From: JANLQX01 sp031368215 | GTDB lineage: Bacteria; Actinomycetota; Acidimicrobiia; Acidimicrobiales; JANYDT01 | DNA: 64,000 nt | Assembly (NCBI GenBank): GCA_031368215.1 | Contig: JANLRD010000028.1 | Coordinates: forward strand, 55,740-119,739 | Reading direction: 5' to 3' | Shown here: piece after piece, positions 1-9,999 of the stretch | How the letters are laid out: each line of letters starts with the position of its first letter | Position numbering within the stretch: the stretch's first letter is position 1 | The notes under the pieces: generated by a model | The model's database searches: none | What the model was told of the DNA's origin: nothing | Seen by the model: only the letters and a program-made list of their open reading frames with translations | Made by a program: the position numbers and the translations under genes

Positions 1-299
1 GAGAAGTCACGGTGGCCCGGCGTGTCGAGCAGGTTGATCACGTGGTCGCGGTAGGCGAACTGCAGGACCGTCGAGGTGATGGAGATGCCGCGCTGCTGCT
101 CCATGTCCATCCAGTCCGACGTCGCCCGTCGCCGGTCCGAGCGCGCCTTGACCGCGCCCGCTTCCTGGACGGCACCTGCGTAGAGAAGGAACTTCTCGGT
201 GAGCGTGGTCTTGCCGGCGTCGGGATGACTGATGATCGCGAACGTGCGCCGACGGCTGGCCTCGCCGGCGATGTCGTGCTCGGACTTCTCAGTGCTCAT
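1..299 (-). CDS. prfC: Peptide chain release factor 3, N-terminal part (cut by window edge)
   Basis: Translational GTPase that recycles RF1 and RF2 from the ribosome after peptide release. Only the first ~100 residues lie in the window; the gene continues past base 1. The G domain is clear: P-loop HPDAGKT (residues 25-31), switch I RGISIT (70-75) and G3 DTPGH (92-96). The long insert between P-loop and switch I, with SDWMDMEQQR, separates RF3 from EF-G and LepA. The ATG start at 299 gives the usual short N-terminus. The 213 bases to the next gene contain a 6-bp GC hairpin (342-357) and presumably the promoters of both divergent genes. Confidence 0.93.
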   Translation of the reverse strand, partial: MSTEKSEHDIAGEASRRRTFAIISHPDAGKTTLTEKFLLYAGAVQEAGAVKARSDRRRATSDWMDMEQQRGISITSTVLQFAYRDHVINLLDTPGHRDF

Positions 300-512
300 C
301 GGACGGTCGTCACGCTTCTCATCAGGGATTCCACGGGCTCTCGCCCCCGTAGGGGCGGAATAGTCTCTCACCGTCCGCATCGAGATCGGCGCAGGCTTCG
401 CCACCTCGGCCGGAGGTCTGAACTACTCGAACCCGGTCTTCACCGCTTCCGACAAAGGCCGATCCCGTGAACAGGCGGCTACCCTCACCTTCCCCGATAA
501 CTGGAGCGACAC

Positions 513-1178
513 GTGGCCGCAGCAATCTCATCGAGTGGCGGCAAGGACTCGCTTCTCGCTCTGCATCGTGCACGAGCGCTTGGTGTCGAGGTCACCACGA
601 TGATCACGATGTTCGACGACGTTTCGGGCCTCTCGAAGTCCCACGGCGTCTCCCGCGAGCTCGTCGAGGCCCAGGCCGTTGCGCTCGGGTTGGTGTCGCT
701 CACTCCGGCAAGTAGTTGGACGAGCTATCAAGAGGTCTTCATCGCAACACTTCAAGCGCTGCGAGAGGACGGGCACGACACGATCGTGTTCGGCGACATC
801 GATCTCCAGCCGCACCGAGACTGGGAGGAGATGGTATGCGCGCAGGCGAACATGGCTCCGATCCTCCCCCTCTGGGGCGAAGCACGAAGCGCGCTCGCCG
901 TCGAGACGTTGGCACTCGGGTTCGAGGCGATCGTGGTCTGCGTCGACTCTCGTCATCTCGGCGACGAGTTTGCCGGGCGCCGCTACGACGCATCGTTTCT
1001 CGCCGCTCTGCCCTCGACGGTCGACCCGTGCGGAGAGAACGGTGAGTTCCATACGTTCGTGACGAACGGACCCGGTTTCGCCGCCCCGCTCCAGGTGACG
1101 GTTTGCGGAACCCGCGTGTACACGTCGCCTGCAGAGTTCGGTTCGCAGCGCTACTGCTTCGCTGAACTCAGAGGCTGA
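513..1178 (+). CDS. Dph6-like PP-loop ATP pyrophosphatase
   Basis: Adenylating PP-loop protein of the diphthine-ammonia ligase (DUF71/MJ0570) family. The SGGKDS P-loop lies at residues 8-13, close behind a GTG start, and the family pattern continues with VFGDID followed by WEEM around residues 90-110. At 221 residues it is a single-domain member lacking the C-terminal RidA-like domains of eukaryotic Dph6. Bacteria do not make diphthamide, so the real substrate is unknown; a role in amidating or modifying a small molecule or protein is inference. It stands alone, divergent from prfC and convergent with the toxin-antitoxin pair. Confidence 0.8.
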   Translation: MAAAISSSGGKDSLLALHRARALGVEVTTMITMFDDVSGLSKSHGVSRELVEAQAVALGLVSLTPASSWTSYQEVFIATLQALREDGHDTIVFGDIDLQPHRDWEEMVCAQANMAPILPLWGEARSALAVETLALGFEAIVVCVDSRHLGDEFAGRRYDASFLAALPSTVDPCGENGEFHTFVTNGPGFAAPLQVTVCGTRVYTSPAEFGSQRYCFAELRG

Positions 1179-1187
1179 CGACACTCG

Positions 1188-1511
1188 TCAGCAATCAGCC
1201 AGCGCAGCAAGAGCGCTGCACAGCTCGCGCATTCGTTCATCGCTCAACCGTGTGATGCGCTCATCGAACAGGGTTGGATCGAACGCGGTGAGGCTGTCGA
1301 ACGTTGCGACACAGTCTTCGGGCATGCCGTCGTCTCGGGTCAAGAGGATGCACTGGGGTATCCGCCGGATCGTTCTCGTGATCGGAGCGACGACCACCGT
1401 CGAGAGAACGGCAATCGCATCCGTCCTCGTGACGACGAGATACGGTCGACGGCCCGCCGGACCAGTTGCCCAGAACACATCACCTTGCGCGACGGCCTCA
1501 ATGTTGACCAT
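1188..1511 (-). CDS. MazF/PemK-family endoribonuclease toxin
   Basis: 107-residue toxin of the CcdB/MazF fold, expected to cleave mRNA when free of its antitoxin. Family features are the opening GDVFWATGPAGRRPYLVV, where the GxRP turn carries the conserved Arg-Pro, then TVVVAPITRTIR and the DSLTAFD stretch near residue 71. It lies 6 bases behind the ribbon-helix-helix antitoxin gene, the normal order for such modules. It ends 9 bases from the convergent PP-loop gene. Sequence specificity cannot be read from the protein. Confidence 0.85.
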   Translation of the reverse strand: MVNIEAVAQGDVFWATGPAGRRPYLVVTRTDAIAVLSTVVVAPITRTIRRIPQCILLTRDDGMPEDCVATFDSLTAFDPTLFDERITRLSDERMRELCSALAALADC

Positions 1512-1517
1512 CGTTCA

Positions 1518-1775
1518 TCACCACGGCTCGGCGGCGATCGAGGCCTCCGACGCCGCTCGAACCCACGAGATCTCGGAGGGTTGCTGCGGGAGCCGCTCGT
1601 ATTCGCGAACGATCTGCTCGCCGATACGACGGCGTCGCCGCCGATCGATCCATTCGTCGAGCGCGGCCATCATCGCTGCGCTTCGGTTCTCGGCCTCTCC
1701 GGCGGCGACCGCTTCGTCGAGCGCATCGAGTCGATCAGCCGACATCCGCACCGCCAATTGGGTGGTCTTCGTCAT
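1518..1775 (-). CDS. Ribbon-helix-helix antitoxin for the PemK-type toxin
   Basis: 85-residue protein with an N-terminal ribbon-helix-helix fold (LAVRMSADRLDALDEAV, then NRSAAMMAALDEWI), a basic RRRRRR stretch near residue 46, and a C-terminal tail that presumably wraps the toxin. The ATG at 1775 precedes the toxin by one gene and the two share an operon. A short imperfect dyad (TCATGC at 1772-1777, GCATGA at 1795-1800) overlaps the start and could be the autorepression site, which is inference. The family is clear from the RHH pattern and gene order. Confidence 0.82.
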   Translation of the reverse strand: MTKTTQLAVRMSADRLDALDEAVAAGEAENRSAAMMAALDEWIDRRRRRRIGEQIVREYERLPQQPSEISWVRAASEASIAAEPW

Positions 1776-1811
1776 GCATTCTGTCTACCACAACGCATGA
1801 CGCCACCGTCA

Positions 1812-1830
1812 AGCAGACCTTCGGTCTGCT
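1812..1830. terminator. Short perfect hairpin between padR and the antitoxin gene
   Basis: An 8-bp perfect stem (AGCAGACC / GGTCTGCT) with a 3-base loop. It sits between the end of the PadR gene (1972) and the antitoxin start (1775), both on the minus strand. There is no clear U-tract, so it may be a weak terminator for padR or part of the antitoxin leader. Confidence 0.35.
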
Positions 1831-1971
1831 CCAGCACGGCGCCCAGAGGCCGGCGACGGGCGCGAGGGTCGGTAACGTCGAAGACCCCCCGCCCTTGAGC
1901 CGCTCTTCGATGTCCATCATCCGGGCATGGGCGGAGGCCTCGTTTATCTGGCCGTCTCCTCCAGCATCCGG

Positions 1972-2637
1972 CTAGTCCGACGCGAGGAGAAGGTAGAGCT
2001 TCTTCCGAGCGTCCTTGATGATCTCTGCCGCAGCTTCGATCTGCTCCGGGTTCCCGGCGCTGGCGACCTGCTTGAGGGCGATGACCAGTCCCTTCATCGA
2101 TTCGAAGAGCGCGCCCGCCTGTGACCGTCCCCGGCCGTCTCTGGTCCACGGGTTCTCCTCGGGACTCTCGATGCGCCGCTGCGCTTCGGCTCGACCCGAC
2201 TCCGTCAGTTCATAGGTGCGCTTACCCTCGCTCGTGACGGCGGCGACAAGGCCCTCGTCCTCGAGAAGCTGCAGGGTCGGGTAGACCGAGCCGGGACTTG
2301 GCTTCCATGCTCCAGCGGTCTTCTCCTCGATCCGTTGGATGAGCTCGTACCCGTGACCGGGCCCCTCGAAGAGGATGGCCAGCAGGACGGTTCGTATCTC
2401 CCCTCGACGGGTGCGGCCGCGGGGCCCGCGACCTTCATCGTCGTGGTCATGACGACGGGGGCGATGCCCACCCGGGCCGCCCCGTCCGCCGGGACCCCGG
2501 CGACCCTCGAAGCGCTCGTCGCCGAACGGTTCGCCGGGACCGTGGGGTCCGCCGCGTCGTGGCCGGAGGCCTCGGGGCCCGAACTCTACAGACGGGCCTT
2601 CTGATTGGTTGTTGTGTGTTGGATTGAATCCACGCAT
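1972..2637 (-). CDS. PadR-family transcriptional regulator with Gly/Arg/His-rich N-terminus
   Basis: 221-residue repressor. The PadR winged helix spans about residues 75-160, with the family signature GHGYELIQRIEEKTAGAW, then PSPGSVYPTLQLLEDEGLV, and a C-terminal dimerisation helix. The first ~70 residues are an unusual low-complexity stretch rich in Gly, Pro, Arg and His with repeats such as RGGPGG. The ATG at 2637 is preferred, although the frame stays open far upstream through other genes. A perfect palindrome lies 51 bases upstream in the space shared with the divergent oxidase gene, so autoregulation and control of that gene are likely. Confidence 0.88.
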   Translation of the reverse strand: MRGFNPTHNNQSEGPSVEFGPRGLRPRRGGPHGPGEPFGDERFEGRRGPGGRGGPGGHRPRRHDHDDEGRGPRGRTRRGEIRTVLLAILFEGPGHGYELIQRIEEKTAGAWKPSPGSVYPTLQLLEDEGLVAAVTSEGKRTYELTESGRAEAQRRIESPEENPWTRDGRGRSQAGALFESMKGLVIALKQVASAGNPEQIEAAAEIIKDARKKLYLLLASD

Positions 2638-2687
2638 GTAAACGACTCCGTTTCCGGACATCCGATCTGGATGTCTTTGCGATACGT

Positions 2688-2703
2688 TCACGATATATCG
2701 TGA
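2688..2703. promoter_or_regulatory. Perfect 16-bp palindrome, candidate PadR operator
   Basis: TCACGATATATCGTGA reads identically on both strands. It lies in the 141-base gap between padR (start 2637, minus) and the pyridoxamine-oxidase-like gene (start 2779, plus). PadR-family proteins bind A/T-centred dyads next to their own genes, so this is the obvious operator candidate. Binding is inference. Confidence 0.6.
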
Positions 2704-2778
2704 GCGCTCGCGATGCAACGTGACCTTGGGCACGTCAAGTACTCGGCGGCGCCCTCCTATTCCTGTCAGAGTCGGCAC

Positions 2779-3204
2779 ATGGCAAATGGATCGATGACTG
2801 TCAGCGAACGCGAAGCATTTCTCAGCGATGTGCACGTGGCCGTGCTCGCCGTCGAGCGGCCCGGCCGGGGGCCCCTCGCGCTGCCGATCTGGTACACGTA
2901 TCACGATGGCGTCATCGAGATCGGTATGAGCGGCGCGTCGCGCAAAGCCGAACTGCTCCGCGCCGCCGGCCGAGCGAGCGTCACCGTGCAAACCGAAACC
3001 GCTCCCTACAAGTACGTCGCCGTCGAGGGACCCGTCTCGGTCGAACTGGTCCAACGCGACGACTTCGAGATGGCTTCGCGTTACCTCGGTCCGCAACTGG
3101 GCAGGTGGTACGCCGACAACAACCCGAGCACTGCCGAGTCGGTCGTCGCCCGACTCACGCCGGAGACGTGGAACACGATGGACTTCGCCAAACTCATGGG
3201 TTGA
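2779..3204 (+). CDS. Pyridoxamine 5'-phosphate oxidase-like flavin/F420-binding protein
   Basis: 141-residue split-barrel protein of the PNPOx-like superfamily, which binds FMN or F420 as a dimer. Matching features are AVLAVERPGRGPLALPIWYTY, RKAELLRAAGRASVTVQ, and KYVAVEGPVSVEL. The ATG at 2779 is chosen because the barrel begins a few residues later; ATG at 2794 is an alternative, and earlier in-frame starts would run into the palindrome region. The gene is divergent from padR and may be its target. Many actinobacterial members reduce or degrade small compounds using F420, but the substrate here is unknown. Confidence 0.8.
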   Translation: MANGSMTVSEREAFLSDVHVAVLAVERPGRGPLALPIWYTYHDGVIEIGMSGASRKAELLRAAGRASVTVQTETAPYKYVAVEGPVSVELVQRDDFEMASRYLGPQLGRWYADNNPSTAESVVARLTPETWNTMDFAKLMG

Positions 3205-3281
3205 ACCAGCGCGGCGCTTTTCGGCGCTGCGCCGCTGCGCTGTGCTCCACCGCTCGCAACACCAGCGACGCGGTTGAGCAG

Positions 3282-5219
<1,938 letters not shown>

Positions 5220-5288
5220 TTCAGCCGCCCCTCGTGCCGCTACGCGCGTCGATGAGAACCACCACAGCCATCGGAATCAGCAGTGTGC

Positions 5289-5771
5289 TTACGATTTGGA
5301 AGGTGCCGAAGGCACTGCGGAAAGCAGTCGGTGCGCAGCGGCAGGATCGGGAACGAACCCGGGCGTGTCGCGGCAGAACTCGATCATGATCCCGTTCGGA
5401 TCGACGTAGTAGAGCGACTGGCACCAGTCGTGATCGAGCTCCATCAGCGGCGAGTGCCCGGCCGCCTCCATGCGGGCGCGGATCTCCTGCTGATGCTCGA
5501 CGGTGGAGCGGAACGCCACGTGGTTCACCCAAACCGGGAGGCCGTTGCCGGTGGAGATGTCGGACTTCCAGTCGGGCTGCTCCCCGACACCGTGCACGTC
5601 AAAGAACGCCAGGCAGCTGCCGTCACCGGTGTCGAAGAACACGTGACGGAGGAATCCTTCGGGAGAACCCGACACCTCGGTGTGGACCAGAGGGAAACCA
5701 AGAGCCTCGTAGAACGCCGTGGTCCTCTCGATGTCACGACAGGCGTAGGCAACGTGATGGAACCCGGACAT
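5289..5771 (-). CDS. VOC-family (glyoxalase/dioxygenase-fold) protein
   Basis: 160-residue vicinal-oxygen-chelate protein with two paired beta-alpha-beta-beta-beta modules. Candidate metal ligands sit at the family positions: His in HHVAYACRD near residue 5, His in NHVAF around residue 85, and Glu in IMIEFCRD around residue 135. DPNGIMIEF is the typical final strand. It resembles glyoxalase/bleomycin-resistance proteins and extradiol dioxygenase relatives; the reaction cannot be specified. It is followed after 69 bases by the ABC-F gene on the same strand. Confidence 0.82.
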   Translation of the reverse strand: MSGFHHVAYACRDIERTTAFYEALGFPLVHTEVSGSPEGFLRHVFFDTGDGSCLAFFDVHGVGEQPDWKSDISTGNGLPVWVNHVAFRSTVEHQQEIRARMEAAGHSPLMELDHDWCQSLYYVDPNGIMIEFCRDTPGFVPDPAAAHRLLSAVPSAPSKS

Positions 5772-5846
5772 GCCAACAACGTTACTCGGGTCGTCCTGCC
5801 GATCGCCCGCGCGCCAGGACGGCTACCCGGCGACGCCGCAAGCGAG

Positions 5847-6647
5847 TCAGCCGAATGAGCCTTCGAGATCGACCACGACGGGGGCGTGGTCCGAAGGCAG
5901 CTTGCCCTTGCGGGCGTTGCGGTCGACGATCGCCCAGCGAACGCGGTCGATGACGGGCGAGGTGGCCAACACCAGGTCGATGCGCATACCTCGGTGCTGA
6001 TGGAAGTCACCGGCGCGGTAGTCCCAGTACGTATAGAGCCGGTCACCGTCGTAGAGGTGACGAAACGCATCACGGAAGCCGGCTGCTTCGAGTTCGCGCA
6101 GGCGGGAACGCTCAGCTTCGGTGACGTGCGTGGAGTTCGTGAACGCTGACGGCTTCCACACGTCGCGATCGTCCGGCGCGATGTTGAAGTCGCCCATGAT
6201 CACCGCGGGACGCTCGGCGTCGGCGGAATGCTCCGCCCTCAGACGATCAAGCCAGACGAGTTTTGCCTGGTAATGCGGGTCCTCGAGGCTACGGCCGTTG
6301 GGAACGTAGACACTGGTGACGCGTAGCCCGGCACATGTTGCGCTGAGGACTCGGGCCTCGCCGAGGATGGCGGCGGTGTAGTCGTCGACGCCGTCAGCAG
6401 GGGCAGCGAAGCCACGCTGAACCTCGTCAAGACCGACCCGACTGAGGATGGCGACACCGTTCCACTGTCCTTGGCCGAAATGCACGCTCTCGTACCCGAG
6501 GCCATGGAACACCATCGACGGAAAGGCCGTGTCGCCGAACTTCGTCTCCTGCAGGACAAGCACATCGGCGTCGGCGTAGCCGAGCCACTCCTCAACGCGC
6601 GGGAGCCGGGCCTTGAGGGAGTTCACGTTCCACGTGGCGATGCGCAC
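5847..6647 (-). CDS. xthA: Exodeoxyribonuclease III
   Basis: 266-residue AP endonuclease / 3'-5' exonuclease of base-excision repair. Catalytic landmarks of the EEP fold are all present: ATWNVNSLKAR at the start, the metal-binding Glu in LQETKFGD (~residue 34), SVYVPNG, GDFNIAPDDRDVW, the TYWDYR segment and the C-terminal SDHAPVVVDL. Length is normal. It lies 52 bases downstream of the NYN-RNase gene on the same strand, so the two may be co-transcribed. Confidence 0.95.
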   Translation of the reverse strand: MRIATWNVNSLKARLPRVEEWLGYADADVLVLQETKFGDTAFPSMVFHGLGYESVHFGQGQWNGVAILSRVGLDEVQRGFAAPADGVDDYTAAILGEARVLSATCAGLRVTSVYVPNGRSLEDPHYQAKLVWLDRLRAEHSADAERPAVIMGDFNIAPDDRDVWKPSAFTNSTHVTEAERSRLRELEAAGFRDAFRHLYDGDRLYTYWDYRAGDFHQHRGMRIDLVLATSPVIDRVRWAIVDRNARKGKLPSDHAPVVVDLEGSFG

Positions 6648-6699
6648 GGCCGACGAGCCTACGACGGCACGGTGAATAGCCCGGTCAGGTCCTGCGTCC

Positions 6700-8415
6700 C
6701 TACTTCGCAGACGCCTTCTTGGCCGGAGCTTTCCGGGGCACAGCCTTCTTGATCGGAGAAGCCGCTGTTGCCGCTGTTGCGGACTTCACCGGAGCGGCCT
6801 TCTTTGCCGTTTTCGGACGGGATGCCACCGGAGCGACTAGCCCAACCGGAGCCGCCTTCTTCGCAGCAGCCTTCTTCCGGGCGGGAGCACCGTCCGCCGG
6901 AGCGGGGGCGGGCGTAGCTGCGGCCTTTGCCACGTCCACGTTGCGACCGGCGACTCTCTTGGCCGGAGCCTTTGCCGCGGCGGGCTTCTTGACAGCCGCC
7001 TTCTTGACAGTCGCTTTCCTCGGCGACGACTTGCCGGACGGCGCGACGACTTGGGTGTCGCCCACCGACACCGGCTGCGCGGGTGCGTTGGCCGATGCCT
7101 TCGGTTTCGCCGCGCTCTTCTTGATCACCGCCTTGGCGGTCGACGCCGCGGAGAGCGCGGGAGCAGCGGACTTCCGGCCGCTGCGTTTCGTCGGCGGTGC
7201 TTCAGCAGCGGCGACCTCGTCAGCGGAAACTTCGGGAACGTTCTTTCTGCCCCGACTCGCGGGCTTCACCGTGCTCTTGGTTGGGCGGGCCTTGGACGGC
7301 TTCTTCTCACCGGCGCCAGACGCGGCCGGCGCAGAAGTGCCATCCGCGCCTCCGGCCGACGGCGAGCCGACGAGCGCCAGCTCGATGCCCCGACGTGCCG
7401 CGTCGAAGGCCTTCACGATGAAGTTGCGGGTTTCCCCACGACGAACCACTTCTTTCGCACTGCGAGGGGTCGGCTCGGCGAGACCGGAAAGCGGCACGTA
7501 GCAGCGGGCCCCTCCCGCCGTCACGTAGAAGCCGTGCGAGGAATAGTCGTCGACGACACCGTCGACGGCCGAACCGGGCAGGTTGGACGCGATGAAGGTG
7601 AGGAACACTCCGGGCTCGTTCACCGCCGGGGCGAAGGTCTCGACCTGCGGGCCCTCGCTACGCCCCCGTCCGCGGCGCTTGCGGGCGCCACTGCCCGCAT
7701 CCGCCGATCCGCCGCGGCCGGCGCCATCGTCGGCAAGGGTGACCCGATCGACCGATGACTCGTCGAACATGACCTCACCGGAGGACGAGCGACCGTCGTT
7801 GCGGCCGCCACGGCGCTTCTTCCGGCGTCGGCGGTCGCCGCTCTCGCCTCCCGCGTCACGGCCGGCGGCATCGTCGCTGCCCTTGGTGAGGAATGGGGGT
7901 GGCGCCTTCGGTACCGGCATCGGCCGCATGGCTTCCGGTGAACCCACCCGCACGGTCTGGCGCTTCGCCTCACGGACGGCCTCCCGGCTCTTCTGCCCGC
8001 GAACGGGGACCCGCGGGGTGAAGACCCATCCGAGGCCGGGAATCGGCTTGCCGCCGATGAGCCGGCCCTTCTCGAAGAGCCATTCGTAGGTTCCGTGGAA
8101 CTCCTGGAAGGAGTCATTGGAGAACACTGTCGCTCCCAGCTTGTCGGCGACCTTGAGGATGAAGGCGTCACCGCGCCCGACCGTGCCGGCAGGTGGGGTG
8201 ATGATCTCGCCGGCGAGGAACGCCTCCTCGAACACGGCGACATCGGCCGGATCGATGCGATTGGGGAACGACGAATCGACGATCACCAGCACATCAGCGC
8301 TGGGGTGCTCTTCGATGAACGAGCGAACGGCTTCGTCCAGTTGGGCGAGGCTCGGGCGGGTGCGACCTTCGGTCGCCACATTCGAGCCATCGACCACGAC
8401 TTTGTACGCGGTCAT
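6700..8415 (-). CDS. NYN/Zc3h12a-like RNase fused to an S1-like domain and a Lys/Ala-rich histone-H1-like tail
   Basis: 571 residues in three parts. Residues 1-135 form a NYN (PIN-like) nuclease of the Zc3h12a type with four acidic residues in place: D9 (VVVDGSN), D47 (VIVDSSF), D83 (GRGDAF) and D101 (SNDSFQEF). A charged linker rich in Arg/Lys/Gly leads to an S1/OB-like module at about 265-350 (VDGVVDDYSSHGFYVTAGG, then CYVPLSGLAE). The last ~220 residues are Lys/Ala/Pro-rich with KKAA and APAKK motifs, like histone H1 or a HupB tail. The ATG at 8415 sits right before the nuclease; a GTG at 8454 is possible. Likely a nucleic-acid-bound RNase; the target is unknown. Confidence 0.82.
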   Translation of the reverse strand: MTAYKVVVDGSNVATEGRTRPSLAQLDEAVRSFIEEHPSADVLVIVDSSFPNRIDPADVAVFEEAFLAGEIITPPAGTVGRGDAFILKVADKLGATVFSNDSFQEFHGTYEWLFEKGRLIGGKPIPGLGWVFTPRVPVRGQKSREAVREAKRQTVRVGSPEAMRPMPVPKAPPPFLTKGSDDAAGRDAGGESGDRRRRKKRRGGRNDGRSSSGEVMFDESSVDRVTLADDGAGRGGSADAGSGARKRRGRGRSEGPQVETFAPAVNEPGVFLTFIASNLPGSAVDGVVDDYSSHGFYVTAGGARCYVPLSGLAEPTPRSAKEVVRRGETRNFIVKAFDAARRGIELALVGSPSAGGADGTSAPAASGAGEKKPSKARPTKSTVKPASRGRKNVPEVSADEVAAAEAPPTKRSGRKSAAPALSAASTAKAVIKKSAAKPKASANAPAQPVSVGDTQVVAPSGKSSPRKATVKKAAVKKPAAAKAPAKRVAGRNVDVAKAAATPAPAPADGAPARKKAAAKKAAPVGLVAPVASRPKTAKKAAPVKSATAATAASPIKKAVPRKAPAKKASAK

Positions 8416-8737
8416 GAGGTGTGGGTTGTCCTGTTCGTGGTTGACCCACTGCACCCCGGACCGACTGCGGTCACGGAGGGGCTGGTGAAGTCGTGAGAAA
8501 TGAGCAAATGCTGTCCATACGGCTCTCGGGTCGAGCGGGTAGCTCTACGCCGAAGTGCCAGTACGGATGCAGTCAAGCATGGGCATCGGCGGAACCGACG
8601 CATCCCTTGAACAACTGCTGGCGTCCACCATACCCCCAGTTCGCGCCAGGCCGTCGAACGGTGCGCCAGCCCGATTGGGCACCGCAAACGGATGGCCGCG
8701 TCCATCGCACAGACCCGACGTGGTTCAAACTGGTGCC
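8416..8737. other. Intergenic region, 322 bases, no gene recognised
   Basis: Lies between the divergent NYN-RNase gene (start 8415) and HAD gene (start 8738). Both promoters should be here. Neither strand gives a convincing protein. The stretch GGTTCAAACTGG near 8723 looks a little like a tRNA T-arm but has no pairing arms, so it is not called. Confidence 0.5.
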
Positions 8738-9385
8738 GTGAGCACTTCATTGCGGGCGGTTCTGTGGGACTTCGGTGGCGTCATCCTCACGTCGCCATTC
8801 GACGCATTCGCCCGCTACGAGACGAGCACCGGCCTTCCCACCGGGTTGATCCGAAGCCTCAATGCCACCAATCCCGACACCAACGCATGGGCCCGCTTCG
8901 AGCGCAACGAGCTGAGCCTCGACGAGTTCTGCCTGAGCTTCGAGGCCGAGGCGCTCGCCGTCGGGCATGCGGTGTCAGGCCGAGCGGTGATGGCCCTTCT
9001 CCACGGGGAGGTGCGACCGCAGATGGTCGAGGCGGTGCGTCGATGCAAACAAGCAGGTTTTCTGATCGCGTGCCTCACGAACAACGTCCGCTTGGATCAC
9101 CGCAACGGTACGGCCCAGCCGGAGCGGCCTGAGGTTGCCGAGGTCATGGCGATGTTCGACCACGTGACCGAGTCGAGCCTCGCCGGAATCCGCAAGCCCG
9201 AGCCCCGGTTCTACGAGTTGGCCTGCGAAGCGCTGGGAATCGAACCGCACGAGGCGGTGTTTCTCGATGACCTCGGCATCAACCTCAAGCCGGCAGCGGC
9301 AATGGGCATGAAGACGATCAAGGTGGCCGACCCCGACGCGGCCCTCGACCAACTATCTGCGCACATAGGAATTCCGTTGCGATGA
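8738..9385 (+). CDS. HAD-superfamily hydrolase (epoxide-hydrolase N-domain / YihX-like)
   Basis: 215-residue haloacid-dehalogenase fold. Motif I is LWDFGGVI at residues 8-15: the first Asp (nucleophile) is kept and the second motif-I Asp is Gly, as in the YihX / soluble epoxide hydrolase N-domain branch. Motif II is CLTNN, motif III the Lys in GIRKPEPRFYELA, motif IV FLDDLGINLKPAAAMGM. The GTG start at 8738 puts motif I in its usual place. Its stop overlaps the next start by ATGA, so it forms a coupled two-gene operon with the Nudix gene. Substrate is probably a small phosphate ester. Confidence 0.85.
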   Translation: MSTSLRAVLWDFGGVILTSPFDAFARYETSTGLPTGLIRSLNATNPDTNAWARFERNELSLDEFCLSFEAEALAVGHAVSGRAVMALLHGEVRPQMVEAVRRCKQAGFLIACLTNNVRLDHRNGTAQPERPEVAEVMAMFDHVTESSLAGIRKPEPRFYELACEALGIEPHEAVFLDDLGINLKPAAAMGMKTIKVADPDAALDQLSAHIGIPLR

Positions 9386-9999
9386 CCGAGAAGCCGGCCG
9401 TCGACGAGAACCACAATCCCTGGTCCCTTCGCTCGAGCGAAGTTCGCTATGAGAACCCGTGGATCTCGGTCCGTCACGACGAGGTCATCGATCCCTCCGG
9501 ACGATCAGGCATGTACGGAGTCGTGTCGCCCCGAACTCTGGCCGTCGGCGTTTTGCCGATCCTCGACGACGGCAACGTGCTCCTGGTCGGACAGTACCGA
9601 TACCCGCTCGACCGGTACTCGTGGGAGATGCCCGAGGGTGGCGGAGCGAAGGACGTTGACCCTTTGACGTCGATTGCCCGCGAGTTGCGCGAAGAGACTG
9701 GGCACGAAGCCTCGTCGTGGTTGGCGGTGGTCGATATGACGCTGTCGAACAGCGTGACCGATGAATGGGCCATGTGCTGGGTCGCCTGGGGGCTTCGCCT
9801 TCACGCAGAAGGCGCCGAGCCGGAGTCCACGGAGGACCTCGCGATCTGGCACGTCCCCTACCCTGATGCGGTCGAGATGGTGTGGAGCGGAAAGATCTTC
9901 GACTCGATGACGGTCGCGACCATCGCGAAGGTCGAAGCGATGCGGCTCCGTGACGAGCTGCCGCGCGACCTCGTCACGTTGCTCAACCGGCGTTCGTAG
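9382..9999 (+). CDS. Nudix hydrolase (ADP-ribose pyrophosphatase-like)
   Basis: 205-residue Nudix enzyme, translationally coupled to the HAD gene (ATGA). The Nudix box lies around residues 92-114, ending RELREETGH, with the catalytic REL-EE core intact. Where the consensus has its first Glu (Gx5E) this protein has Val in GGGAKDVDP, a small departure. Features before it (VVSPRTLAVGVLPI, VLLVGQYRYPLDRYSWEMPEGG) match the ADP-ribose/ADP-sugar pyrophosphatase group. The pairing with a HAD phosphatase-like enzyme suggests successive hydrolysis of a nucleotide-sugar and its phosphate product, which is inference. Confidence 0.87.
   Translation: MTEKPAVDENHNPWSLRSSEVRYENPWISVRHDEVIDPSGRSGMYGVVSPRTLAVGVLPILDDGNVLLVGQYRYPLDRYSWEMPEGGGAKDVDPLTSIARELREETGHEASSWLAVVDMTLSNSVTDEWAMCWVAWGLRLHAEGAEPESTEDLAIWHVPYPDAVEMVWSGKIFDSMTVATIAKVEAMRLRDELPRDLVTLLNRRS

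Noticed and set aside
1188..1775. Mobile origin of the toxin-antitoxin genes
   Set aside because: No integrase, transposase, flanking repeats or tRNA target is visible; composition is like the neighbours.
5221..5288. Hydrophobic peptide (STLLIPMAVVVLIDARSG) ending two bases before the ABC-F start
   Set aside because: Only about 25 codons from the VOC stop, without a good start or ribosome site; probably chance in GC-rich DNA.
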